A stretch of 64,000 bases of DNA. It comes from Chaunax sp. Z400 (lineage: Eukaryota; Chordata; Actinopteri; Lophiiformes; Chaunacidae). Where the stretch lies: contig CM075192.1 of NCBI GenBank assembly GCA_037577475.1, positions 14,355,908-14,419,907 of the forward strand. The letters run 5' to 3'. The notes below the pieces were generated by a model. That model saw nothing but the letters and a program-made list of their open reading frames with translations. It was not told where the DNA came from and did not search any database. Each line of letters starts with the position of its first letter. The first letter of the stretch is position 1. Shown here in pieces: positions 1 to 13,400 of the stretch. The translations under genes and the position numbers were made by a program.

Positions 1-193
1 CAGCTTTTATTTGAAAAAACCCCCAAAATTTTCTGAAAATCTTTGCCCTTACATGAGGTACTTCTCCCTTCACATTAATTTAATAGCTACTTTAATAGAT
101 ACTACCTCCCCCTGAAAGCTGCTTTTAAGTCTTCTTTAGTGGTGAATTATTGAACTATTGTGTTTTCTGTTCGTGTGTTTTATGGGAACCCAG

Positions 194-393
194 AGAGGAT
201 CCATGGCGCGCTGCCCGCATGATCAAAGGTTACATGCAGCAGCACAACATCCCCCAACGGGAGGTGGTGGACGTCACAGGGCTGAACCAGTCTCACCTCT
301 CCCAGCACCTCAACAAAGGCACGCCCATGAAAACACAGAAGCGAGCGGCCCTGTACACCTGGTATGTCAGGAAGCAGCGGGAAATTCTCAGAC
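194..393 (+). CDS. hnf1b: hnf1b exon 2: POU-specific domain
   Basis: The 200-nt exon sits between an acceptor ending at 193 (cccag) and a donor GTAAGT at 394, the same length and phase as human exon 2. It encodes EDPWRAARMIKGYMQQ through HNIPQREVVDVTGLNQ and KTQKRAALYTWYVRKQREILR, the helices of the POU-specific domain that contact DNA. The first base (194) completes a codon begun in exon 1, outside the window. Confidence 0.97.
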
Positions 394-3300
394 GTAAGTT
401 AATATTTGAGTTTCTCACAGCTTGGCCCCAGCCTGTAAAGTGCAGTTGGCCGCAGCACAGTATTTTATTTGGGTTTCAAACTTTTAGGATATTGAGTTGG
501 ATTGGACATTTCCTCATCATCCTGGATGACATATGCATGCACCTACAGCAATGGGCCTGTGCTAGATCCTCCTGAAGTTGCCATAATGCCTTAAAAGGAT
601 TATCATGTTATCATATGTCTGAATAACTTTTCCTCTTGTGATAATATTTTATTGAGCGTACCTCTTCTTATTTTGCAGAGTTCAACCAGGCAGCTCATGG
701 TCCTGGCAGCAATATGACAGACAAAGGCAATCAGGATCCGGTGTTTTTTTTCCCAGAGTTCAACCCGTCCGGTCAGGGTCAGCCTGGTGAGGAGGTTGGC
801 AGCGAACCCTCCAACAAGAAAATGAGACGTAATCGTTTCAAATGGGGGCCTGCGTCCCAGCAAATCCTATATCAGGCCTATGAACGGCAGAAAAACCCCA
901 GCAAGGAGGAGCGGGAGACTTTGGTTGAAGAATGCAACAGGTACAAAATGATGACACCTTCCTGCACCCTCCTAGAAAAATGCTACCCATTAAATATCAA
1001 CACAGATGTTTCACCTTGTACATGTGTTTCCCACAGAGCCGAGTGTCTTCAGAGAGGTGTCTCCCCCTCCAAAGCTCAGGGCCTCGGCTCTAATCTCGTC
1101 ACCGAAGTGAGAGTCTATAACTGGTTTGCCAACCGGCGAAAAGAGGAAGCCTTCAGGCAGAAGTTGGCCATGGATGCCATAACTGCTCAGCCCCACAGCA
1201 TCAACCCTCTGCTGTCACACAACTCGCCACATCATCCCCAGACCAGCGCTTCGCCTCCCAGTAAGATTCCTGATGATGTTGCTTTGCTGGCAGTTCAGCA
1301 TCACATAGAGCAAACAGAATGTTTCATCATGACGCATTTTACTTCATTATTAGTACTCTAACAAAAGTCTCAATACCAATGCAATGGAACCAACAATATT
1401 GTATTTTTTAAGTCCTCACATTTTTATCCATTGCACATACATTACCCACAATGCAACTTGAGTTTGGTCAGAGATGCTGTGTTTTGGCAGTCGCAGCTAA
1501 TGCAGGAGCGAGCAGCCATCCTAAAGAAGAGATGAGTAGCTAACTACAGATGTCCCGTAAATTCATCTCTCTCTGACTGAACACAACAATTATTTTCATT
1601 TTTAAACTTATAGTCCCTGAGCAAAGCTGACTCAAGTGACATCACCTGAGGCAACTGGTCAGATTTCTTATGGCACTGTCTTGAGCCACAAGAGGCTTCG
1701 AACAGTATTTCTAACATATGCAGTTATACTCCCCTTTAATGTGTGCAGATTCATTGCTGTTGTTAAAAGTCTACATAAATAACATCTGGGTGCCCATGAA
1801 AAAAACATATGCTAACTTCAATTTAGATTGAAAATTGTAGGTGTTTGCTTCTCAGTTATAAATAATGGAGCAAAAATTGCGTCATTTAATTTTCCTAGGT
1901 GTGAAAATGCTGTCAGAAATGTTTAGAAACATGGTTGATGTGATCAGAGAGGCAGAGAAAGAGGGGACAAGTGATAAATGAGCGTGAGTGAGTGAGCTGA
2001 GCAAATGCCATTGTTATTCTGATCTTTGAAAACACACTGAGAACAATCCACATTGTACCTGCAATCTCCACTCCAAAGTCAGCACGGACAAGCATGACAC
2101 AAAGGGCAGCAGTCCTGTGACAGGCCAGGGTCAGGCCAGGGTCAGGGAGGGGGGACAGACGCGTTGGGATTACCTCGCCATAACACCGTCATTTCCACAT
2201 TTCCTCCTCCCCATGCAGGTTGCTAATGACTCCGCTCAGAGAGTTGCCAAAACAAGGAAATGCTGCATGTGATTGCTCTGACTATTTCACCCTGACCTGA
2301 TGTTTGCATTTGAAGTAATTAGTATTGACTGAGTCTACCTGGTGTATAGGACATAAAAACAAAGCTGATAGGCCTCACAGACCATTATCCCCCATGCCAT
2401 CACTCACCCTCCATAAAACTGATTTGAGAGACTCACTCAGAGTCTATTGTTGTCCTCTCGTGTTCGAACACGAGGCAAGCTTTGAAGGGAAAACAAACTG
2501 TTTGCCTTGGCTTGCTCTTTTACCTTTGGATAAACTGGTCTCACTTGTGGATTGTCTGTTTGCTGGAGGTTTTTTTTTTTATTTCTGTTGCTCAGAACAC
2601 CTGACCAGGCATTGACCTCAGGTTGCAAAGCCAGAGGGGTCACCGATACGGTTGGTGGAAGGGTCGGTGCTTGGCAGAAAAAGAAAAAAAAAAAAACTCA
2701 GCTGGCTGCTTACAAGGTGTCCTGCTGGTGTCCTCCTGACAACATCAGCTGTTTCTCAGTGTCAGCCCCTGGCCTGACAATAATATCCCAACAGGGTGTC
2801 TCATTGCGTTGCTAGGGCACGGCCTGTATTATGCATGCTTAATGGACAATTAAAATCCTTTGCTACTACATCTCCTAGGCCTTTGATAAGGGGCTCTTCT
2901 GACTCCTACTCTCTATACTCTACCTCAGTAGGAGGTCCTATTGTCTGTGGTGTATTAGAAGACTGCAGTGACTGTAGCCTAGGTTCATTTATCTCTGCTG
3001 GGCCTTGAGGAGGACTGATTTTAAAGCCTCCCCCATCACCTTTATGGGCATCAGTATAGATGCTGAGGCTGGGTGCAGACTTGAAGCAGCAGGAGCTGTC
3101 CGCTGAGGTATTGGCTCTTTTCTGGCCAGACAGGACTGATGACCCCTTCTTTGCTCACAGAGAAAGCCAGTCAACCCCCTCCTTAAAATGTTGCCACACC
3201 TTCAGTCATCAAGAGAGGTCACTGCCTGGTCAGATTAAAGAAACTCCTCTTACTTTGGGAGTTTTTATTGATTTTGTTACAGTTCGGTGGCCCGTTGGTT

Positions 3301-4386
3301 ACAACTGGGTAGGCTGACAAACAGTGTGACATGCAGTTTTAGTCATGGCCTTTTTTTACTTTCAGAAATGAGCAGATTACAAAGTGTTAGCTGGCGTATG
3401 TGAGCGCACACCTGTGTGTTCCAATGCAATATTTACCTGCTGTTCATCCTCCAATAATGTTTAGAGAGTTCAAGTGATCCATCTTATTTACAGCACTTTG
3501 CTTTAAAACAATGATCTCAAGCAGCAAGGTAGTCAGTTTGATAGATAAATGCCATCAAAAGTAGTGAAAAATGAAAGAAAATGAAAGAAAATGAAATTAC
3601 ATTAAGTACGTACTAGTTTTAAATACAATATTGAGGTAATTATACTTGAGTATACTTGTACTTGAGTCTATTTTATATTACTATATACTCTTAATATTTT
3701 TTTTAATCAAAATTTTTCTTCACTGCTGAGACCATTTCAGATTAAAATTTGTATATTGCATAATATTGATAAGGTGTAACATATAACATCTATGTTTTTC
3801 ATATTTGTTTTTAATATTCAAATATTAACTCAAATTATTAACAGAATGTGAAAAAGACACCAGTTGATATTGATGTTTTGTCAAAGACATCTAATATTGT
3901 GCTGCAGAAAGATCTAGTGAAGCTAGCATGCTAACCTATGTCCTGTCTCATAATTCTGTGGTGTTCAGATAGAACACGTCCCATATTTTCCACTGGGAGA
4001 TGATTCAGAAAAAGTTGTGACGAGTGTGAAGCAGAAGTTAAAACAGAATGCAGTGTTTGCAAACAAACTGTGTTTAGTGACAAGGTTTTCACAAAGTGTT
4101 CCCAAGTCCATGTAGTAACATCCTTTTTACTATCATGGTAGTAAACCTCTACCCATCATTGCTCGTGAATGACTCAGCCTTTTGAGGATGCTTCTTTTAT
4201 ACCCAATCATGATACTTTCACCTGTTACCAGTTAAACTATTTACCTGTGTAGTTTTTTTTCCAGGTGTTTTTGAGCATCCCACACCTTCCCCAGTGCTTC
4301 ATTACCCCTGCCCCAATGTTTTGCTCGCATTAAAAACAGAATAAGCATATATTCACAAAAATCAATCAAGCTAATCAATCAAGCTA

Positions 4387-4457
<71 letters not shown>

Positions 4458-7400
4458 TTATATTTTATTTTAATTAGCAAATTCTAATTCTAATTTGTTT
4501 TAATTTGTTTATATTTATGTTTTTTAGAGTCCCAACTTTTTTTGAATCTGGGTTGTATGAGAGCGAAAGAGAAAGAGTTTGCTAAGTTTCAGCTATATGT
4601 TCAGTGAGAGGCTGTTGGTTCTGTTGCTCTGAGCTCATGGTCTGTGCAGACTTGAGTCAATTAAAGAGCCACTAGCTGGACCAATAATTAAGCTAACAAG
4701 CTAATGGCAGCTCCTACGACTAGCTACGACAAAGAGCTGACCTCATTTGATCGGAGTGACCTTCAACAGGTGGGAAATTCTTACACCTTTAAACCATTGG
4801 TTACAAATAATTTTACTCACAAAAATCAATCTAACAATCTAAAAATGTATTAATAAATATGTTAATTTTTAAATCACAGTAGGGACAATTTTTCCATATG
4901 AACAGTACTTAAACTTGATACTTAGGCCCCATTTACATGACAGCAGTTTTGCAGTGTTTTCAAAATAAGATCACAGAATAAGATCACAATAATGGTGCAG
5001 GAAATCTACATTTTACCAGAGCAGCATTAATAAACTAAGCAGAGTTTGCAGCACAAACAAAACTTGATAGTTATATATATATATATATATATTTTTTTTT
5101 TACATAGCTGTTCTGTCCACATATGGCTATTAGGTAAAAAAAATGTAACAGCCATGTGCTAAGTGGAGCCAGGTCGTCACAGTTGTCACAAGAATTCCAG
5201 TTTGCCAGTTTACACGGTGATGGGTAACGACGGTGTTTTCAAGAGATGACACTCTGGTTTCAAAAGTTTGCATTTTCAGGCCCCCAAAAAGCTGTTGTGT
5301 TGTGAACAAAAAGCCAAAACAACAAAAGGTTACTGTTTTTCTGCAAAAAAAACAAACAGTTTTGGTATTTTTACTTGCATGGGATTTTGAATGCAGGACT
5401 TGCAATTGGCTGCTGAAGTCACCATGAAATTGAATCGATTCTGTGTGGGCTGAGCTACATTGTTCTGCAAGTTACAAAAATAGTAGACTCAGAAGTTCCA
5501 GATCAGATACAGTGGTAGGGGGTATTATTGGTGGTTTGCACTGCTTCCCTTCACCTCAGGCTAACTTAAAAAAAAGGCACACACACAGAAAAGATAGCTT
5601 AGCTCTGCACTTTCCACTGTTCTGTGTCTCTCGGAGTGTCACAAAGAGTAGCCTGGATACGTCCTGCAGAGACCCAGGAGGTCTGTCATATGCAGGGACA
5701 CTACAATGAGTGCTGCCTGGGGTTGGGGAGGCAGGCTTTGATATTACATGTGTCACACGGGGAGCTAGAGCCTTTTAAAACAGCTGAAGATCCTTATTAT
5801 CACTCCCCTTGTGAAGTTCTGGCCCTCCCCCAGCTCTCAAAAAGGAATCCTCATTTTTTGTCCCATCTTACCAGGACCATTTTTATTTTTTTTACACTAT
5901 ACCCAAGTAGTATTATCTTAAGACATGAAGTAATGGTAGAACACATTTTTGTCTTTAAGTGTGTCTCTAGAATATCTACTTATCCCACTACAGCAGACAC
6001 CCAAACATTTTCGTCACTCTTCAGATCATGGAAGTCTTTCTTACTTAACCTGAGGTTCCCTGCAGTTAGAATTATTGCCAGACGCAAAGAAACAAAACTG
6101 GCCTGAATAGCATCCTTTTCTCCCTCTGACACTTAAAGAGGTCACACAGCACAGAGATAACGGCCTTTTTATGAGCCCTCTTCTGTGGGGGTCATGAGTC
6201 CAATGGACTGCTTTATTGTTCTGCGGCAGTGTTTACAAGGCAGGGTGAGCTGTTGTCGGGCAGCTACTATGTTGCAGAAGACAGTATGAAGTCTGTGGTT
6301 TGAACAAAATGGAGGACAGGTACTTTAGAGAATGAAATATGGCTCTGTGGCATCTGTATTCTATTTTAAGTATAGGAGCCTAAAGACGAGCATTTTAGCC
6401 TGGCGTAAAGATTAGAAGTAGGTGGAAACAGCTAGAAAGAAAAGTTTAACATAATGAGGTAATAGGGCGATGCTGGTTCGGTGTCTTGGATACACTGATA
6501 CCACTCTCATGTGTGTACATTAAATATGTAGGTTCAGCCAGGGGGATATAGGATCGCTACTTCTCGATTGTTTCCAGCCTTTATGTGAGGCTTAGTCAAC
6601 CGTCTCTGGCTGTTGATTGAAGTTTAGTGCATAGACATGATACATGTGTGGTATAATGGTAAAATGTCACAAATTTCACAAAGTAAAAAGCATTGCTTAA
6701 AATGTACAGCGTCCTATGAGAGATTAGTATCGGGCTAAAACAATGACAGGGAATTTTGGTGTTGAAAATAATATTTGCCATCATCTGAAAAAAATAAATT
6801 TTTGGCACTGATACATTTTTATTTGAATTAATTGTGTAGGCACTGAAACAAATATTTGGCAGTGAAAAGTTCCACAGATTAATACAGGAACAGGAAGCCA
6901 TAAACTGTTTTTGATGCAAGCAACTGTCCCTGGACTGAAAAGGCACCATCTTTGGATCTGATATGAAATTCTAATTCTAAATCTACCTTGTGTGCATATT
7001 AGCCTTTCGTTTGGGGCTCCAGAGCAGACCTTTAGTCCTGAGGAGGGATGCTTCTAATTACTATAAAATGAAAATCACACCTCTTCCTGTTTACCTCAAA
7101 CCCCTCCTCTGCACGCCAGAACTGTGACAGAAGGTTGAAACTGAAAACAAGTGATGCTGAAAAATATTAATTGCGAACAAAAAAGATGGACTTGAAGAAA
7201 AAAATGAGAAGATTGTCAATGAAAAAAACACATCAAAATAAAAAAAAACCTAAAGAAGTAACATGATATTGTTTTCATATCTGTGTTTTATTTTATGTGG
7301 GACTTTTGCAGTGCCATATATTTGTTTCAGTGCTAATACAATTCTTTCAAATAGAAATGTTTTCATCTTATTTGTTTCCTTTTTCAGTTCAGGTTTTGTT

Positions 7401-10400
7401 TTAAATGCCAAATATTTTTTTTTATTTTGATGCCAGAATTCACTGTCACTGTTCTTGTCCCATACGTTACTGCTGCAATGTATTGCAAATATGTTAACAT
7501 ACATGAATCTGTACCCAATCAAACGCCCCAAAGAGAGACAATTTTGCAGAATTTTCTCTATCAAAAATAAAGTCCGTTTTGTTCCCCTGACATTTAAAGT
7601 AAACGTTCCGATCTGCAAACACATCCTGGTCCAGTTTCCAGCGCTGACAAGAAATCAATGTCCCTCTCATTGGTCACATTTAGTGTCAGTACCTCTGCCT
7701 CTTTTATCTCAAAATGGCTGTATATATATCAATGCTTCCTGTCATGTCCGACTGACTTTGGCAGGGCGTTTAAGCTGACACGCCTGGGTCAGGGACGGAG
7801 GGCTCGCTGAAGATGGGAGATCTGAGTGCAAACAGAGTCTGTTATTGAGAGCGGGGACGCTCTCACTGTCTGTGTGAGGCTGAGACCACAGGATAAGAAT
7901 GTGTTTGACATTGTTAGTAATTGTGTAATATTTACTCTGTTGGTATCAGAGGGGGGGGGCTGTATCAGTAAACAGGTATTTAAATGTCAGTTGTGGCGGG
8001 GTGCAGGATTTCCTTTGGGCCTCCAATTAGAGACAATAAGTCTAGACACAGGATTAAGTGATGGCACTACGCTAAAGATTTCTTCATTACAACTTCATTA
8101 TGAATATGCGTAAATATGCTCAAAAGAAAAGTAACTAAATGCATTTTCTCAAGCACTGTACATTACTTTATTTTTTTACTTTTTGTCCCCTGCAAGTCAG
8201 AGGGAAATGTACTTTTTACTCCTCATTTATACAGCAGAATCCAAGTGGTTTCTAGTTACTTTTAATATTTGATTATGTGGTTCTATTTAAGCACAACGTG
8301 ATCAAATTAACAGGCTATATAATTAAATACAAAGAACTTAATTTTTTCTTTAGTCCTATCACATTAATCCTCTAAAATTTATTACGTGACATTTTGGATG
8401 GAGTTTGACCCCTAGGTTGAGAAACACTGATCAAAACTACTGTATATACTGTATAGGAAGTAGTCAAAACTAGGTCGACCTCAATCACCTGCAGCAGTAA
8501 AGTACTTCTTATACGTTGATCAGTATTACCAATGTGACAATGTCATATATAATAATACTTGCAGGGTCCATTTTCGTCTAGTGCACTTTAACTAGAGATT
8601 TTGAATGCAGGACTGACAAGTAAAGTATCTACGTACTTCTTCTACCACTCATAAAACTTCACACTGACATAATTGTGCACATTGTCAGTAGCTTTTGTGG
8701 ACTGATCAGACAATCTGATGGGAGTTTTGCTGTGCGTGTACACAGTTCATGGCCTTGGCTGAGCTATGCAGATAGCAAATGGGTCAGTGTGTTTGTTTGC
8801 GCTGTCCTCCGCTGTCTGAGTCAAAGAACAGGTGGTTGGTTGGAGAAACAGCGGCGTTGTTCAGCACAGAATGAGGTTGATGTTTTATCTCTCTAACCTA
8901 TAAAACTGGTACAGTTGTAGGACATACAGTAGCAGCTGTGAGCCAAAACAAATGAAACTAACTACCTATCTCTCTCTCAGTGCGTTACAGCCAAGGCCCC
9001 GGTGAGGTCACCTCCTCCACGACCATCAGTCACCACAGTAGCAACACAATGCCGTCCAGCCAGTCAGTGCTCCAGCAGGTATCTCCGGGAGGTTTGGACC
9101 ACAGCCACAGTCTGCTGTCACCTGACGCCAAGATGGTGAGCGAACACACCTGGAACCTCATGGCCTCAGATTAGATAAGACCCAGTCAGTGTTTAGCATA
9201 AACGTACAAAGCAGGTTCCTGAGCCTCCTCTTGCATAGACCCACTGGCAAGAGCCAACAATTAGTACATTGTGCTGCTCTGTTTGAAAGGTGGAGCCAGG
9301 GTGGCAGGCCATGGCTGGTGTAGCACACAGCCTTCACCAGAGTGCACCAGGGATATTCATCGCTCAGCCAATAAACCTGACAAAGAAACATTCTGTTCTT
9401 ATTGATTAAATGCCTCGCAGAGAGGACCCACAGGTGGAGCGCTGCTTGTTCTGCTAGAGAAATGACGCCAACATTTGATTATAGGCCAAGTGTTTTTTTT
9501 TCCTCTGAGTTTCTACCTTCTGCCCTAGTCCAATATTTGATCAGTGACAAGAAAAGCTGCACATGGCCTCACAGCGTTTCGAGTAGAGGTGCCACAATAC
9601 TTTTGATATATGATGTGTGATTTATTGTCAAAATATTTTTTTTTGCACGAAATCAAATCGCCATAAACACAAAATTCAACCAATTACACCACTTATCTTG
9701 TTCAGAGTCACGCTCAAAACTGTTTACAAACTTCCCTATCAGATTAAAATACTTCTGCCTTTTGGGAAATGATCTGAAATGACCACAGTGTAGTGTGCCT
9801 GCAGGTCAGAGCCAACAGCTTTTATTTGCAGACGTGTAACTGGCCCATCTGTCCTCTGTGGGCAGCTGGTGGTGGTCAATCAGACGCGGCCTCTTAGAGT
9901 GTGATAGACCAGATCAAGAAATCCTTTACTGCACATATATGTGTTGTTTTGTGCGCTTGGATTTTAAGCATTTATACACTAACATGCAGGTACAAACATG
10001 TATGTGCTACACAAACGCATGTTCAGTCTTCTATGCTGACATTTTTTGAGTTGTTTTTTTTTTTCTCCACCTTTTCTTTCTTATCGGTATTTGCTTGTTT
10101 GCCATGTATGAGTGGAGTTACACAAGTCGAGTTTTGTACAGAAAAATCTGAACTAAGTCAACATTTATGTCTGTAGTTTGTTTAGCAGCCAACGTCTGTG
10201 TCACTGAGAAATACATTTATGTGAATTTGTATAGCAGATACTGAAGCTCTCATAACATTGAATGTTGTAGTCTGCTATAAAAATATGACAGCAATAAAAT
10301 AATACTGTTATTTTATTTATTTCCTTCCACATTCCCCAGATTTCAGGCTCAGGTGGAGGACTTCCTCCTGTCAGCACACTGACCAACATCCACAGTTCAC

Positions 10401-13400
10401 ATCACAGCCATCAGCAGACACAGAACCTCATCATGCCTCTGTCTGGGGTCATGGCCATAGCACAGAGTGAGTTCTTCATCTCTTCCCATGACTGACACAG
10501 AAAAGTATTTCCTTTATCATGATATGGGTTGACTGAGGTTTTGCCATCCCTCCCCAGGCTTGAACACGTCGCAGTCTCAGACCGTGCCAGTGATCAACAG
10601 TGTGGCAGGCAGCCTTGCAGCACTGCAGCCGGTGCAGTTTTCCCAGCAACTCCACAGCCCCCACCAGCAGAGCCTCATGCAGCAGTCCCCCAGCCACATG
10701 AGCCAGCAGCCATTCATGGCTACTGTTACACACTCACACAGTTAGTAACACTCACCTCTACACTGGTCGTCTTTGGACACCAGTATATCAGCTTTTGGAC
10801 TTATGTGTTAACTTTAACTACAGGTTTAAGGTCATGACCAGGCCTGAAAGGGTAAAACTGTCAAATATTATGCAAGAAAAAAATAATAATTGGAGAAATG
10901 CCATACAAAATTACACATAATTTTTCTGGAGAAGGATTTTGTGACGTGCGATTTTTAAAAATATAGCCTAAAAACACCTTATTATGGTCTATTATGTTTG
11001 ATTTTATTGCTCAAATTCAATTTGGGTGTCATGCATGGGTACATCACTGCCCACATGATGAGAGAAAAGGAATCTTTTGCCGCTGCAAAATTTCCTGATC
11101 TGCCTCTCAATATTAAAAGATGAAATCAAGAGTGAAAGCTCCCCTCTTAACTATTAGACTTTGGATAAGATCTTACTTCTCTTAGTATCTTCAGGAAATA
11201 CTGGCCTTGTTGCACAAACATTAAGTGTTTTTTCACGGAACATACCCCTTGAGCATTGAAATGTAATCATTTGCAGAGAAAATACGGCCTTAACTTTGAC
11301 ATCAACCTTGAAATAGAGTGCTTAAAAAAATGGCAAGTGTAAAAATCTAATTAGCTGTCCGACTTTTCTTTGCAGTGTATCCTCATAAGCAAGAGCCCCC
11401 ACAATATTCTCATCCATCACGTTTCCCCTCGGCCATGGTGGTCACAGATGCCAACAGCCTCAGCACCCTCAGCTCCATGTCCTCGAGCAAAACGGTCAGT
11501 CTTTTACCCACACCATATCACAGTCACATGCATGTTCTCTGTTTGCCTGCTGATGTCAGTTTTAGATTGAAACAGTCAATGTCTGTAATCAGTAAGGGAG
11601 CATTTGCATGGAAATCAACAGTACATTTTTGCAGTAATTCTTACATTGTGCCACAGATAGTCCTGTATTGTCATCAGATCTCTTTTGAACAGTACTTGTA
11701 ACACTGACGTACTTTACCCACTGATACAGAAAATTCACCCACACCCTGTTGAGATTGAGAGAAACAACACAATCAAAGCACACACTAACAGCAGAACTAG
11801 AATATGACTGGGAGATGTGTGTGTCCTATGATTGTGTGTTGACTTGTTTAATTCCTGTCACATTAGGATGCTCCTGTAAACAAGATGGTGCAACTTGGGG
11901 GTCTCTCCTGGGTAAATACAATTTCATCCGTTCAGTCATGCACTATGAATATGTAAAATCACCGAAATTGCACATATGTCAAATAATATAAGCTCTTTTA
12001 CTTCCAGAGCTTTTGTTCCGGGCTGCTGCCAATGTCTAAATGCTTTCCCCCCCGCTCGAAACTAATAGACGAGACAGATACATGCATAGTATACTCCTCA
12101 AAATTCTTATTTCCTCCTAAACATCCTTCTAATCAATCACCTGTCCCCTCATCCTGAACACCTCTTGACTAATGCTGCCTCCTTTCACTTTCCTCTCCCT
12201 GATGAGAGTTACCTCTGCGATCAGGAAATGAGCCTTGCTGCTAATCAAAGTTCTCAAGCCTTGTGTCCTGCTTCTTTCCTCCATGCTACACTGAAGCTGG
12301 AGATGAGATAGCTAGGCTGGGTGGGGGTGTAGTTTTTTTTTTTTTTTGAGTAATTACACCTCTTCCTCTTTCCTACTTCTCCCTTCTCTTGGTGATCGCT
12401 CTAGCCTGAAATGTTGTCCCTGGTGCTTTCACACGCTCAATTTCCCACGCTGAGGCAGAGCACTCGTACAGCCAGGCTGCTACTGACAGACTGGACTGAT
12501 GGGTTAACGGGATGATAGTATGCACGGTGTATCCTCTATGGAGGACGGAAGTAAATCAAATCTCTATGAGGTTTTGAAATAGTAATTTTGGCCACGAACA
12601 ATCAGCTGTTTATTGGCTCACCTATTCTGTATTTTGTGATAAATGCTGGATGGAAAAACTAGACAAAAACCAAAACCACAATACAAAAATACAGTACTTT
12701 GAATCTTATTAGAGTTTCCCAGTCTTATACATCTACATGAACACCTTGAGTTCAAACTAGTATTTGGTTTTAATCAATTAAAACCACTTCATTTTGATAA
12801 AGTTGCATTTAATCCTTCTCAGTCTTCAATGAGATTCTTTTGGATTTTTTGTTTTCTGACTGACTTACACCTTGTAAGTTTGATCATTTTAGATATTTAT
12901 ATATATATAATTATACAATATAATTATACTGACTTATACAATGTAATTATAATATATACTGTATAATTATACACAAAGTAATACACACAATATTTATAAC
13001 AATACTTCCACTGCTGGAAATAAGAAAATAGTCAAATTGTTTATTGTTTATATTATCGTAGATAAGTTATGCTTTAAAACAATTACTGTAGGAAAACTGA
13101 ATAATACAGTTAAGATGATTTCTGTCCTGGACCATAAATTAAAGGCATAATATGCAGAAGGTATTGGTTTGGCCCATAAACACACCACTTAAAGTAGGTC
13201 CCTTCTCTCAAGCTCAGTGTGTGAGACTGAGAGACAGAGCTAGAGCAGCGGTGGACGAGTGAGCCTGATAGTGAGAGAAGAGAGGGAGCAGTATTAGTTA
13301 AAACAAAGCAGTTTATCAGAGATATGAAAAGTTATTTTCGGATCATTTCATGACACTTACATTCTAAAGCACAAATAGACACACTACCCCTCTGCACAAC

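Larger units (their letters stand above)
1261..8980 (+). other. hnf1b intron 4
   Basis: This 7.7-kb intron holds no coding exon that I can support. It contains a (TA)n tract at 4391-4455, a shorter TA/T tract near 5072-5100, a fragment of a fish repeat near 6490-6530, an inverted pair of related segments (6745-6870 and 7308-7450) and a copy of a second fish repeat near 8125-8290. Long first or fourth introns of developmental regulators often hold enhancers, but none can be identified without cross-species alignment. Confidence 0.85.

Noticed and set aside
714..1361. Single continuous reading frame across hnf1b exons 3-4
   Set aside because: The 96-nt intron 941-1036 happens to be open and a multiple of three. 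The inserted residues are absent from HNF1B and both splice sites are strong, so the spliced form is preferred.
2111..2150. Short tandem gtcaggccagg repeat
   Set aside because: Only about two and a half units. It is too small to mean anything beyond local slippage.
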